Shown here piece after piece: positions 42,820 through 51,744 of a stretch of DNA of 64,000 nt. Position numbers and translations under genes: made by a program. Below the pieces are notes generated by a model that saw nothing but the letters and a program-made list of their open reading frames with translations, did no database searches and had not been told where the DNA came from. Source of the stretch: Paenibacillus oryzae (lineage in GTDB: Bacteria; Bacillota; Bacilli; Paenibacillales; Paenibacillaceae); the NCBI RefSeq assembly GCF_001675045.1, contig NZ_LYPA01000043.1, positions 117,662-181,661 of the forward strand, given 5' to 3'. Position 1 is the first letter of the stretch; each line of letters begins with the position of its first letter.

Positions 42820-45147
42820 ATGCTGCTTAATCGGGAATCAGCGGGAAAACGCTGGAAAACCAGGCCGGACGGTCCTGCGAAGGTAACGGGAAGCCTGAGC
42901 TATTTAACGGATTTGTCCGTGCCGGGCATGCTGCATGGCAAGGTGCTGAGAAGTTTGTATCCGCATGCCAGAATTATGGCGATTTCCATTGACGAAGCGC
43001 TTAAAGCGCCCGGAGTTGCAGCGGTACTGACTCACAGGGATGTCCCAGGGTTAAACGGGTTTGGCATCGTCACCCCCGACCAGCCGGTGTTTTGCAGCGA
43101 GGTCGTGCGATATACCGGGGATGCGATTGCCGCCATTGCGGCTGAAACCGTAGAGCAGGCGTTATACGCGCTGTCGCTCATTCAAGTGGATTACGAACCG
43201 CTGCCCGTCGTGACCGATCCCGAAAAAGCGCTGCTTGAGGATGCTCCGCAGCTGCATCCCGGCGGCAATATGCTGCATAGGACGGATTACAGCCGGGGAG
43301 AGCCGGAGCAGGCTTTTGAGGACTGCGCGTATGTAACGGAAGGCATTTATTATACGCCGCGCCAGATGCATGCCTATATGGAGACGGAAGGCGGGCTTTT
43401 TGTACCGGAGGAGAGCGGACGGCTGACTGTATACGCCGCTACTCAACACGGCTTCAAGGACCGGATGCAGCTGTCCCGCATTTTGGCTATGCCGGAGGAA
43501 CAAATACGGATTGTTTCCAGCCCGATTGGCGGCTCCTTTGGCGGAAAGGATGAACTAAACGTTCAGCCATACGGCGCGCTTCTGGCGCTGGCGACGGGCA
43601 AGCCGGTCAAAATCCACAATTCCCGCCGCGAATCGGTAACGGCAGGCCTCAAGCGCCACCCGATGAAGCTGACCATGAAAACGGGCATGGACCGGGACGG
43701 GAAGCTGCTTGCTCATGAGGTTAAGATCGTGGCGGATACAGGAGCTTACAGCACGCTTGGAGGTCCGGTCCTGAATTTTGCAACAGAGCACAGCATCGGC
43801 CCGTACCGCATCCCCCATGTTTCGGTTAAAGGCGTATCTGTGTTTACCAATAACGGAGTATCCGGCGAGTTTCGCGGTTTTGGAGGAAACCAGTCCATCT
43901 TCGCGCTTGAGAGCCAGCTTGACCGGCTTGCCGCTGCGGCAGGCATGGACCCCTGGGTATTGCGCCGGATCAATCTGCGGGAGCGGGACGATCCCGGACC
44001 GCTTGGCCAAACGGTGCTGCCGAGCGAAGGGCCGGAACAAGTCTGGCGGTCTGTGGCAGCTTCGCCCATTTGGTTAAGGAAGGAGCAGATGGATAGGGGG
44101 GAGATAAAAACGCCGCCATCGCCATGGCTGAAACGGGGAGTCGGCGCAGCCATGACCATGCATGGCTCCGGTCTTGGCTATGGCATTCCGGACCCCGGGG
44201 GCGGCAGGCTGGGGTTAAGCGCGGACGGCAAGCTGGAGGCGGCATTCAGCTTTGAAGAGTTCGGGCAAGGCATTACGGCGACGCTTGAAATAATGCTGAC
44301 GGAGATGCTGGGCTGTCACCGCGACGACTTGCGCATCGTCATCGGAGACACCGACCGCACGCCGCATAATGGCTCCAGCACAGCCTCCCGCTCCACAACG
44401 GTTGCGTATATGGCGCTGAAGGATTTAGTTCCCCGAATATCGGAGATTTTATGCCGGATAGCCTCGTTAGCCGCCGGACTGCCAGCTTCGGAGCTTCAGA
44501 CGGGGCCGGGAGGGGTTTGGCATAAAGTGGCGGCTGGCGGCTATAAAAAAAGGGATAAAAAAACGGCCTCTCCGCTAATTACGTATGCCGAGCTGGCTGC
44601 CGCTGCGGGAGAAGCGATTCAGCTGGAAGCGGATTTTCATTTTCCAGTAACGCCCGATCCGGTTGTTGGCGGTCATTATCTGTACACGGCAACGGCGGCG
44701 GCCGTGGAGGTTGAGGTTAACCTGCTGACCGGAGCGGTGTCCGTTTTGGATCAATATCATGCCGTGGCGGCGGGACCGGTCGTCAATCCTATGGGATATG
44801 TCGGGCAAATCGAGGGAGGAAGCGTTATGGCGCAAGGCTTTGCATTGTTTGAGGATGTATGCTTTAGCGAAGGCGTCCCGCGTACGATGAATTTCGACAC
44901 CTACCTGATACCCGGCATCTGCGATATATCGCCGGGATTCCACATTGATGCCATCCAGGAGCTGCCGCAGGATGATCCATACGGGCCGCGCGGCATTGGC
45001 GAGGTTGGCTCCGTTGTGCTTGCCCCGGCTATTACGGCAGCCGTTCATCACGCTGTAGGGATATCCATCGGCAAGCTTCCCATTTCCAGGGAGGAGCTGA
45101 GCGGTATTTTGCCGGATTTGCTGGCCGAAAAGGTGGGAACGCCATGA
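42820..45147 (+). CDS. pucD: Xanthine dehydrogenase molybdenum-binding subunit
   Basis: A 775-residue catalytic subunit that hydroxylates hypoxanthine and xanthine to urate at a molybdopterin centre (PucD type). It has the Ald_Xan_dh domain near the N-terminus (RPDGPAKVTGSLSYLTDL), then VSSPIGGSFGGKDE near residue 235, GEFRGFGGNQSIFALE, and at the C-terminus the catalytic-Glu region PYGPRGIGEVGSVVLAP near residue 730. Active-site substitutions cannot be judged without alignment; other members of the superfamily oxidise nicotinate or aldehydes, but the purine setting favours xanthine. GGGAGGAG precedes the ATG, and it overlaps the iron-sulfur subunit gene by 4 bases. Confidence 0.92.
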   Translation: MLLNRESAGKRWKTRPDGPAKVTGSLSYLTDLSVPGMLHGKVLRSLYPHARIMAISIDEALKAPGVAAVLTHRDVPGLNGFGIVTPDQPVFCSEVVRYTGDAIAAIAAETVEQALYALSLIQVDYEPLPVVTDPEKALLEDAPQLHPGGNMLHRTDYSRGEPEQAFEDCAYVTEGIYYTPRQMHAYMETEGGLFVPEESGRLTVYAATQHGFKDRMQLSRILAMPEEQIRIVSSPIGGSFGGKDELNVQPYGALLALATGKPVKIHNSRRESVTAGLKRHPMKLTMKTGMDRDGKLLAHEVKIVADTGAYSTLGGPVLNFATEHSIGPYRIPHVSVKGVSVFTNNGVSGEFRGFGGNQSIFALESQLDRLAAAAGMDPWVLRRINLRERDDPGPLGQTVLPSEGPEQVWRSVAASPIWLRKEQMDRGEIKTPPSPWLKRGVGAAMTMHGSGLGYGIPDPGGGRLGLSADGKLEAAFSFEEFGQGITATLEIMLTEMLGCHRDDLRIVIGDTDRTPHNGSSTASRSTTVAYMALKDLVPRISEILCRIASLAAGLPASELQTGPGGVWHKVAAGGYKKRDKKTASPLITYAELAAAAGEAIQLEADFHFPVTPDPVVGGHYLYTATAAAVEVEVNLLTGAVSVLDQYHAVAAGPVVNPMGYVGQIEGGSVMAQGFALFEDVCFSEGVPRTMNFDTYLIPGICDISPGFHIDAIQELPQDDPYGPRGIGEVGSVVLAPAITAAVHHAVGISIGKLPISREELSGILPDLLAEKVGTP

Positions 45148-45617
45148 GCGAATACATTTGGAGAGCAACCGTAAATGGCCGGAAGGCGGAAATTGCAGCG
45201 GATCCGTCGGATAAACTGGCTGCTCTGCTGAGGGATGACCTGGGCCTTACTGGAACGAAGATTTCCTGCGAGCTTGGCCGTTGCGGCGCATGTATGGTGC
45301 TGCTGGATGGCAAAGCCGTCAATTCCTGTCTGGTTATGGCCTATCAGTGCAGCGGCAAAGCCATTACAACGATTGAGGGCTTGGCAGAGGGCGAGGGGCT
45401 GCACCCGGTTCAGCAAGCATTTTTGGAGGAAGGAGGGTTTCAATGCGGTTATTGCACATCGGGCATGATCGTAGCCGTCAAGGCGTTGCTGGATGAACAT
45501 CCCAGCCCGTCAGCCGAACAGATTAAAGAAGGCTTGTCGGGCAATTTATGCCGCTGCACGGGTTATGGCGGCATCCTGCGAGCAGTGAACTCTTGCGCCA
45601 AAATCTATACAAGCTGA
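45144..45617 (+). CDS. pucE: Xanthine dehydrogenase iron-sulfur subunit
   Basis: A 157-residue subunit with two [2Fe-2S] clusters. The plant-ferredoxin-like domain has CELGRCGACMVLLDGKAVNSC and the all-helical domain has FQCGYCTSGM and CRCTGYGGI; all eight cysteines are present. It carries electrons from the molybdenum centre to FAD. The ATGA overlap with the preceding gene couples its translation to that of the catalytic subunit. The order FAD, Mo, Fe-S matches the B. subtilis pucCDE genes. Confidence 0.95.
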   Translation: MSEYIWRATVNGRKAEIAADPSDKLAALLRDDLGLTGTKISCELGRCGACMVLLDGKAVNSCLVMAYQCSGKAITTIEGLAEGEGLHPVQQAFLEEGGFQCGYCTSGMIVAVKALLDEHPSPSAEQIKEGLSGNLCRCTGYGGILRAVNSCAKIYTS

Positions 45618-45704
45618 ACCATGCAGGTCGCTGTATTTAAGTTGAACAATAGATATAACCGGCAGACCGGTGTGAGCATGGATATGGAGAGAGGGGAAAT
45701 TTTA

Positions 45705-46865
45705 ATGAAAAATGTTTCTAAAAAGATAGCTGCTGTCGCATTGTCCCTGATGATGCTTTTTATTGCCGCCTGCTCGCAGGCATCGGCGCCCGCTGCAAGC
45801 ACAAGTCCATCTTCATCCCCGTCTCCGTCAGAGGAAGCGGGTGTCGGCGAAGCGTCTCCAGAGGCTGGCAAGGAGCTGCCCAAGGTTGCTTTTGTTTATA
45901 TAGGAGTGCCTGGGGACGGCGGCTGGACCTATGAGCATGACAAGGGCCGTCAGATGGTCGAGGATACCTTTGGAATCAAAGCGACTGTCGTTGAAAATGT
46001 TCCTGAGGGGCCGGATGCGGAGCGCGTGTTTGAGGAGCTTGCGAGGGAGAACGACATTATTTTTGGCACCAGCTTTGGCTACATGGATGCCATGGTGAAT
46101 GTGGCGGGCAAATACCCCGATGTCAAATTCATGCATGCCACCGGCTACAAAACGTTGCCCAATCTGGCTACCTATCAAGGGAAGGGCTACCAGCCCGGCT
46201 ATCTTGCTGGATTAGCTGCAGGCAAGCTGACCAAAAACAATAAAATCGGCTATGTCGGCGCTTTTCCGATTCCAGAGGTTATCTATACGATAAATGCGTT
46301 TACGCTGGCCGCTCAAAGCGTCAATCCCGACGTCGAGGTGTCGGTTATTTGGAGCAATACGTGGTTTGACCCTGCAACGGAGCGCCAGGCGGCTATTACG
46401 CTGCTGGATCAAGGCGTCGACGTGCTGGCCAACTATCAGGATTCGCCCGCCGGGATTCAGGCAGCCCAGGAGCGCGGCGTATGGGGCATGGGCAATGACT
46501 CCGACATGAACCGTTACGCGCCGGAAACCTATGTAACCAATCCCGTCCTGAACTGGGGGCCGTATTACGTGGAGGTTATACAGGATCTGATCGACGGCGT
46601 TTGGGAAAGCCATTCCTATTATGGCGGGTTAAAAGAAAGCATGGTCGACCTCGCTCCGTTTGGCAAAAATGTGCCTCAAGAAGTTCAAGAGCTTGTGAAC
46701 AGCGCTAAAACCGATATTTTGGAGGAAAAGCTTCAGGTCTTCGCCGGACCCGTTTACGATCAAGCAGGAGAATTGAAGGTCGCAGAGGGCGATTACCTGA
46801 AGCAGGAGGATATTTTGATGATGGACTATTTTGTAAAGGGCATTAAAGGCACTATTCCGAAATAA
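45705..46865 (+). CDS. BMP-family nucleoside-binding lipoprotein
   Basis: About 386 residues. ATG at 45705 (GAGAGGGG upstream) gives a classical lipoprotein signal with the lipobox Ile-Ala-Ala-Cys near residue 23 and then a Ser/Pro-rich linker; the longer frame has no signal logic. The BMP (PnrA-like) domain shows VAFVYIGVPGDGGWTYEHDKG, NDIIFGTSFGYMDAM, YQPGYLAGLAAGKLTKNNKIGYVGAFPIPEV and WFDPATERQAAITLLDQGVDVL. It is the receptor for the permeases encoded upstream, though xanthine dehydrogenase genes lie between. The ligand is likely a purine nucleoside or base. Confidence 0.92.
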   Translation: MKNVSKKIAAVALSLMMLFIAACSQASAPAASTSPSSSPSPSEEAGVGEASPEAGKELPKVAFVYIGVPGDGGWTYEHDKGRQMVEDTFGIKATVVENVPEGPDAERVFEELARENDIIFGTSFGYMDAMVNVAGKYPDVKFMHATGYKTLPNLATYQGKGYQPGYLAGLAAGKLTKNNKIGYVGAFPIPEVIYTINAFTLAAQSVNPDVEVSVIWSNTWFDPATERQAAITLLDQGVDVLANYQDSPAGIQAAQERGVWGMGNDSDMNRYAPETYVTNPVLNWGPYYVEVIQDLIDGVWESHSYYGGLKESMVDLAPFGKNVPQEVQELVNSAKTDILEEKLQVFAGPVYDQAGELKVAEGDYLKQEDILMMDYFVKGIKGTIPK

Positions 46866-46889
46866 CAGCCAGAGAGGAGAGACAACGAA

Positions 46890-47879
46890 ATGACAGCTCA
46901 CATCTTGCAAGATCCGGTACTGCTTCATCTGTGGCATCCCGTTCTGCTGTCATCTCGGCTGGGCGAAGCTCCGGCGGCTGTAGAGGTGCTGAATGAACGG
47001 CTTGTCGTATTCCGCACCTCGCGCGGCGTTCACGCCTTGAAGGATTTGTGCATCCATCGCGGAGTGCCGCTGTCGCTTGGCAGGGTGAGCGGCGATGAAA
47101 TCGTATGTCCTTATCACGGCTGGACGTACGATGCCTGCGGTAAATGCACCCGTATCCCGTCCTTGCCCAAAGGAGCGGCGATTCCTCTAAAAGCGGCAAC
47201 CGCCGCCTTTCGCTGCAGGGAAGCTTATGGTATCATATGGGTGTGTCTGGGGAGTCCGTCAACCGAGGAGCCTGTTATCGGACATAGCGGCTTGCGCGAG
47301 GATTTTGTCCAGGTATATATGGGCCCTTACGAAATCGCTGCGGCTGGCCCGCGCGTTGTAGAAAATTTTCTGGATGTTTCGCATCTCATGTTTGTGCATG
47401 CAGGCCTGCTTGGCGATAGCGAGTTTTCGGAAATTAACGATTATCGCGTGCATGAAGCCGGCGGGATGCTTGAAACCGATGAAATTGAAGTGTATCAGCC
47501 CGATCCCGATGGTCGCGGCGTTGGGGTCAACACCTTTTATACCTATACCATTTATCATCCCTTGAGCGTTTCGTTGACCAAGCGAATAGAGGGGTGCGAG
47601 GACCGGTTTCAACTATACTTGTTTGTGCTGCCGCGCAACTTGGGCTGCAGCACCGCATATATGATAATGGAGCGTAATTATGCGCTGGACGAACCGGAGG
47701 AAACCTTTATTGCCTTCCAGGATTTGCTGCTGGAGCAGGATCGCGTCATTGTTGAAAGTCAGAAGCCGGAGCTGCTGCCGCTGGATTTGCAGACAGAGCT
47801 GCATCTCAGATGCGACAGATTGAGCATTGCCTACCGCAAAATGCTGCAAAGCGCCGGAGTGACCTTCGGAACGGAATAG
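46890..47879 (+). CDS. Rieske-type ring-hydroxylating oxygenase
   Basis: A 329-residue oxygenase alpha subunit. The Rieske [2Fe-2S] site is CIHRG near residue 53 and CPYHGW near 73. The catalytic domain has the mononuclear-iron block ENFLDVSHLMFVH near 158-170, the usual Asn/Asp-x-x-x-His pattern. It is the last gene of the purine transcript, 24 bases after the BMP lipoprotein, and is followed by a terminator. Related enzymes N-demethylate methylxanthines (NdmA/B) or, in Klebsiella, are proposed to oxidise hypoxanthine (HpxD). Since no urate oxidase is present, oxidation of urate or another purine is possible. No dedicated reductase gene is in the window. Confidence 0.85.
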   Translation: MTAHILQDPVLLHLWHPVLLSSRLGEAPAAVEVLNERLVVFRTSRGVHALKDLCIHRGVPLSLGRVSGDEIVCPYHGWTYDACGKCTRIPSLPKGAAIPLKAATAAFRCREAYGIIWVCLGSPSTEEPVIGHSGLREDFVQVYMGPYEIAAAGPRVVENFLDVSHLMFVHAGLLGDSEFSEINDYRVHEAGGMLETDEIEVYQPDPDGRGVGVNTFYTYTIYHPLSVSLTKRIEGCEDRFQLYLFVLPRNLGCSTAYMIMERNYALDEPEETFIAFQDLLLEQDRVIVESQKPELLPLDLQTELHLRCDRLSIAYRKMLQSAGVTFGTE

Positions 47880-47889
47880 GCTTGACAAA

Positions 47890-47930
47890 GCGTGCGCATC
47901 GCCGATTATATCGGGTTGCGCCGCTTTTTT
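47890..47930 (+). terminator. Terminator of the purine operon
   Basis: GCGTGCGCA pairs with TGCGCCGC (one bulge), and an inner CCGA/TCGG extends the hairpin; six T residues follow at 47925-47930. It separates the Rieske oxygenase from the dGTPase gene. Confidence 0.75.
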
Positions 47931-47961
47931 CATATTGAACAACCTCTATGGAGAAATGGTG

Positions 47962-49287
47962 ATGAAGATGAACATTCGCAAGCTTAGATTGCATGATACA
48001 GATAATACATTGTCCAGCGAGGACCGGGACGAATACGAAAAGGATTATGCGCGTCTGATCCAATCGCCCGCTTTTCGCCGGCTGCAAGGAAAATCTCAAG
48101 TGTTTGGAGCAGGCTCGGGCGACTACTACCGGACCAGGCTGACCCATTCCATCGAGGTGTCGCAAATCGCGCGTGAGGTGGCAAGACGCCTCTCCAAAAC
48201 GTACAGCTTTCTGGCGAACAACGAACACCCCGGCTTGATGCTGCTGCCCGAGGTTGTGGAATGCGCCTCGCTCGCCCATGATTTGGGGCATCCTCCTTTT
48301 GGCCATAAGGGCGAAGAGGTGCTGGACCATATTTTGCGCGAACGCCACGGCATATCTTATGAAGGAAATGCGCAAAACTTCAGAATTTTGATGTTTCTGG
48401 AAAAGCGCGCGGGCAGTGAAAGAGGGCTCGATCTGTCGGCGGCTGTTCTTTTGGCGATCAACAAATATCCCTATTGCCTCAACCATCCCTCCAAGATGAA
48501 GGGTGTCTATCCTATGGAGTGGGCCGGCATCAGCTACCTCAGAGATTTATGGGGCATGCCGGATGGATGCAGCACGCTGGAGGCGCAGCTGATGGACCTG
48601 TGCGACGATATTGCATATTCCACCCATGATATCGAAGATGGCATTCGCGCCGGAAAAATTTTGCTGTCGGAGGATTTTTTCCAGGATGATTGGCTGGTTG
48701 ACGGCGTTGTTGGTGAAATCATGAATGATCCCGCCAGCATGGAATCGGTGCAATGGGCAAAAACCGATCTGAAGGCCATGGTGACAAGGGTGCTGGAGGA
48801 CTATTACCGGCAGTGGCATTCCGTGTTTGTTCAGTATGGGCGAGAGTCCTCGCGCACGAGACGGGAGATGAAGGCGCGTTGGGTTAGCCGTTTTGCTAGC
48901 GCTGTGGGCATTATTGACGACCCCAAAAGCGGCTGGAAGCGCGTAACGTTTGTAAAGGACGGCGCAGAGGATTTAGAGATGCTGCGCATCATGGAAATAT
49001 TGAAAAAGGTCGCTTGGGTGACGATGATCAAGGATTTTCGGGTGCAAAGGCTGCAGAAGCGCAGTGAAAATATGCTGAAGCGTCTGTGGGATAGCCTCCA
49101 GCATATTGAGACGGGCCGGCTGATTCTGCCGCCGGATTGGGTGCAAAGCTATGAACGCCAGAAGGAAGAGTGGCCATGGGAGCGGCTTGTGGCCGATTAT
49201 ATCGCGGGCATGACGGACGCTTACGCGGAGAAGGTGTATACCGAGCTTTTCGCCAGCCGGATTGGGTCTATTTACGAACGGGATTAG
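47962..49287 (+). CDS. dgt: dGTPase (HD-domain triphosphohydrolase)
   Basis: About 441 residues. ATG at 47962 with GGAG at 47950 is used; a longer start at 47935 has no ribosome site. The HD-fold metal ligands are in RTRLTHSIEVSQIAREV (His), CASLAHDLGHPPFGHKG (HD near residue 106) and LMDLCDDIAYSTHDIEDG (late Asp). dGTPases cleave dGTP to deoxyguanosine and tripolyphosphate and help set dNTP balance. Location directly after the purine locus may be coincidental, since a terminator lies between. It is 10 bases upstream of a TPR gene, so the two are probably co-transcribed. Confidence 0.9.
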   Translation: MKMNIRKLRLHDTDNTLSSEDRDEYEKDYARLIQSPAFRRLQGKSQVFGAGSGDYYRTRLTHSIEVSQIAREVARRLSKTYSFLANNEHPGLMLLPEVVECASLAHDLGHPPFGHKGEEVLDHILRERHGISYEGNAQNFRILMFLEKRAGSERGLDLSAAVLLAINKYPYCLNHPSKMKGVYPMEWAGISYLRDLWGMPDGCSTLEAQLMDLCDDIAYSTHDIEDGIRAGKILLSEDFFQDDWLVDGVVGEIMNDPASMESVQWAKTDLKAMVTRVLEDYYRQWHSVFVQYGRESSRTRREMKARWVSRFASAVGIIDDPKSGWKRVTFVKDGAEDLEMLRIMEILKKVAWVTMIKDFRVQRLQKRSENMLKRLWDSLQHIETGRLILPPDWVQSYERQKEEWPWERLVADYIAGMTDAYAEKVYTELFASRIGSIYERD

Positions 49288-49297
49288 GTGGGAAAAC

Positions 49298-49780
49298 ATG
49301 AACGATCTTGAAAGAGCCATTCGTTTAAGAGAGTCCGGCCAATTAGAGGAAGCAAAAACGGTATTGCTTGAATTGCTAACTCAAGAACCGCTGAATCCTT
49401 CGGCTTGGTATCAATGCGCATGGGTTCACGATGTAATGGAACTAGAACGAGAAGCAATCCCCTATTACAAACGAGCCCTTGAAATGGATTTGCGTCATGA
49501 AGAAAGACAAGGCGCCTATTTAGGGCTCGGCAGCACGCTTCGAACCTTGGGAAGGTACGAAGAAGCCAAGCTCATATTCGAGGAAGCCATCAGCAAATAC
49601 CCTGATCGCAGAGAATACCAGGTATTTTATGCGATGGTGCGATTCAATCAGAATGCGTACAATGAAGCAATGGAAATAGTATTGAAGCAATTAGCAGATA
49701 CAAGTAGTGATAAAGGCATTCAAGAGTATAAGAATGCAATCCATTTTTATTCGGACAAGTTGAATAAGGTGTGGGATTAA
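49298..49780 (+). CDS. Tetratricopeptide-repeat protein
   Basis: A 160-residue protein made mostly of TPR helices (RLRESGQLEEAKTVLLELL, AWVHDVMELEREAIPYYKRAL, LRTLGRYEEAKLIFEEAI, then a looser repeat), probably four repeats. ATG at 49298 is chosen (AGGTGGG upstream). It is a likely protein-binding adaptor; no partner is evident. Base composition is clearly more AT-rich than that of the dGTPase gene before it. A strong terminator follows. Confidence 0.82.
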   Translation: MNDLERAIRLRESGQLEEAKTVLLELLTQEPLNPSAWYQCAWVHDVMELEREAIPYYKRALEMDLRHEERQGAYLGLGSTLRTLGRYEEAKLIFEEAISKYPDRREYQVFYAMVRFNQNAYNEAMEIVLKQLADTSSDKGIQEYKNAIHFYSDKLNKVWD

Positions 49781-49781
49781 G

Positions 49782-49836
49782 AAGGGCAAGCCGTTGGAAT
49801 AGTGCTCCAACATGGCATGCCCTTGTTTGTTTTTTG
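49782..49836 (+). terminator. Rho-independent terminator after TPR gene
   Basis: AAGGGCA (49782-49788) pairs with TGCCCTT (49818-49824), with an inner GTTGGA/TCCAAC stem, followed by a T-rich tract (TGTTTGTTTTTTG). Confidence 0.85.
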
Positions 49837-50050
49837 CCTTATTTAAGCGGCAGTTGATTATGAACTGATGCAGAAAGCATATCAGAAAAATCTCCTTATC
49901 GGAGTCGATGGTTGTACAAATTGAAATTAATGATTGGGGCTGCGCAGTAGTCACTTGACTACTCTCTGGACAGCCCCACTATAGAACAATAGTTACTTTT
50001 TAATTTAGCTCATAGTCTTACATACTGTACGGTCACTTGTTAATTTCACA

Positions 50051-50974
50051 TCATATTTTTGTCTCCAGTTTACTTAACTCAGCGTTTATCCATCTGTTCT
50101 CAATAATGTAGCCTCTTTCATTATTCCACTCTTTAATTTGGATCAACGTTTCCTTAGCCTCTTCATATTGAGCCGTCTCAATGAAGTGGAAAGCTAACGA
50201 ATAAAGGGCATCAATCATCTCAGGATCGATTTGAAACGCGTTGTTCCAATGCATTAAAGCTTTATCGAACTGACCAAGATGTTTGTAGGCTTCTCCTGCA
50301 TAGACGTGCAATATGGCATCATTCGGGAAAATCGAAAGTCCTTTTTTTACGGTGATTATTGCATTTTCATAATCGCCGGCATATTTGTATGCTGTCACTA
50401 ACGATGAATAATTCATAGTAATATCCGGAGTTTCCTCCACCAATGCAATATGCCGATTTATACTCTCGTCATGCCGGCCCAACCGGGAAAGAAAAAGTAT
50501 ATATTGTCGATGATTTTTATAATAGGATTCATCTTTTTGTTTATTGCCCTCATCCATTGCTTGCAGGTAAAGGGATTCAGCTAATTTCAGGTAATACTGT
50601 GAACGTAAATCATTTAGGTAAGCATAGCTGCTTATATCCGCTGCTGTTGCGCTCTTCTCTGAAATAAGGTTCATATATTCCCTGTTTGCTAATTCGAACG
50701 CTTCCGAATTAGTAATGTCGCTTTCGTATTTCGATATAAGCCGCTCTGCTTTATTACGATACGGTGTCATCCCCGGCTTAAAAAGCTCATCAATTGTTAT
50801 ACCAAAATAATCTGCAATTTCCGGCAGCGCTGCAACATCTGGAACCGTAGTGCCGCGCTCCCACTTACTTACTGCCTGAAAGGATACCCCGAGTGAATCC
50901 GCAAGCTGCTGTTGTGTTAAATTTCTTTCATCACGAAGCTTTTTTATATTTTGACCAACCGATAGCATCTTCAT
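50051..50974 (-). CDS. XRE-family regulator with TPR domain
   Basis: A 307-residue protein. Residues 1-70 are a helix-turn-helix of the XRE type (LTQQQLADSLGVSFQAVSKWERGTTVPD, then IADYFGITIDELF). Residues about 85-300 are helical TPR-like repeats (AYKYAGDYENAIITVKKGL, AYKHLGQFDKALMHWNNAF, FHFIETAQYEEAKETLIQI). The arrangement resembles Firmicutes Rap/PlcR-like or mobile-element regulators that sense peptides or partner proteins. AGGGG lies upstream of the ATG at 50974. The gene is AT-rich compared with the window and stands alone between terminator-like and repeat sequences, suggesting separate acquisition. Confidence 0.85.
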   Translation of the reverse strand: MKMLSVGQNIKKLRDERNLTQQQLADSLGVSFQAVSKWERGTTVPDVAALPEIADYFGITIDELFKPGMTPYRNKAERLISKYESDITNSEAFELANREYMNLISEKSATAADISSYAYLNDLRSQYYLKLAESLYLQAMDEGNKQKDESYYKNHRQYILFLSRLGRHDESINRHIALVEETPDITMNYSSLVTAYKYAGDYENAIITVKKGLSIFPNDAILHVYAGEAYKHLGQFDKALMHWNNAFQIDPEMIDALYSLAFHFIETAQYEEAKETLIQIKEWNNERGYIIENRWINAELSKLETKI

Positions 50975-51093
50975 CTTTTCAACCCCTAATCAAGAGTAGT
51001 GAAACAGCGCTGTTTCCTCTTCATTATAGTAAGGTTCCAATCTGAAAACTATAACTGCATAGGCTAGCCTAACTCGCTTAAGAGTTGAGTTTT

Positions 51094-51171
51094 AATGCCA
51101 TACTCGACGTCAATCATGCCGCCAGGCATGCTGTGTAATGCGAAGTGGCTTTTTTGAACATCCTCCTAAAA
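51094..51171. repeat. 78-bp intergenic repeat, copy 1
   Basis: This 78-base segment aligns without gaps to 51278-51355 at about 77% identity. Both contain the inverted repeat CATGCC/GGCATG and a CTTTTTTGAACA-type block, followed by CCTC(C/T)TAAAA. No coding potential is evident. The 51000-51450 region holds no gene. Confidence 0.7.
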
Positions 51172-51277
51172 TGAAAGTTCAAAAAGAGCGGTTTCCAGTA
51201 CCAAGAAGATGGCTTGAAGCTAGAATTTGAGTAACGGAGCGTAGTGGCAGCTACGTGAGTAACGGAAAATTCGGCTG

Positions 51278-51355
51278 AATGTCATATTCGATGCTGACCA
51301 TGCCGCCAGGCATGTCTCGTAGTGGGAAGCGGTCTTTTTGAACAACCTCTTAAAA
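51278..51355. repeat. 78-bp intergenic repeat, copy 2
   Basis: This is the second copy of the repeat at 51094-51171. Between the copies lies a stretch with GAGTAACGGAGCG and GTGAGTAACGG, a further short internal duplication. Together they look like a decayed non-coding element. Confidence 0.7.
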
Positions 51356-51454
51356 GGATAGACAAACTGGGGATTGACGTGTATAGTTACTACTGAATCA
51401 AGCATATGTATCGCAATTGGGTGTCAAAGCCAACAACGGCTAGCCGGAGGGAAC

Positions 51455-51640
51455 AAACCTTCAGCGTCGCCGCTTGGCCGAGACTTAATAGGGAAGCCGG
51501 TGCAATTCCGGCGCGGACCCGCCACTGTAAGGACGATGCCGTATTTAGAATGCGGCGGGAAAACAGCATTGGTCACTGAAGCGTAATGCTTCGGGAAGAC
51601 GCCGTTTTTTTAGTCCAAGTCAGGAGACCTGCCCCATTGT
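51455..51640 (+). ncRNA. Cobalamin riboswitch
   Basis: Hallmarks of the adenosylcobalamin aptamer are present: AATAGGGAAGCCGGTG from 51487, ATTCCGGCGCGGACCCGCCACTGTAA to 51530, and the B12 box AAGTCAGGAGACCTGCC at 51617-51633. It sits about 180 bases before btuF and is followed by a terminator-like hairpin, so cobalamin should lower expression of the uptake and salvage operon. Confidence 0.95.
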
Positions 51641-51744
51641 ATAACGCTGAAACCTACGTGGACTTAGGGAGGTGTTGGAGAAGCAGTTGGCTTTGCGGCT
51701 AGCGAGGGTTGCAGACACAACCAAGGTACCGCAGGCTTCACTTT

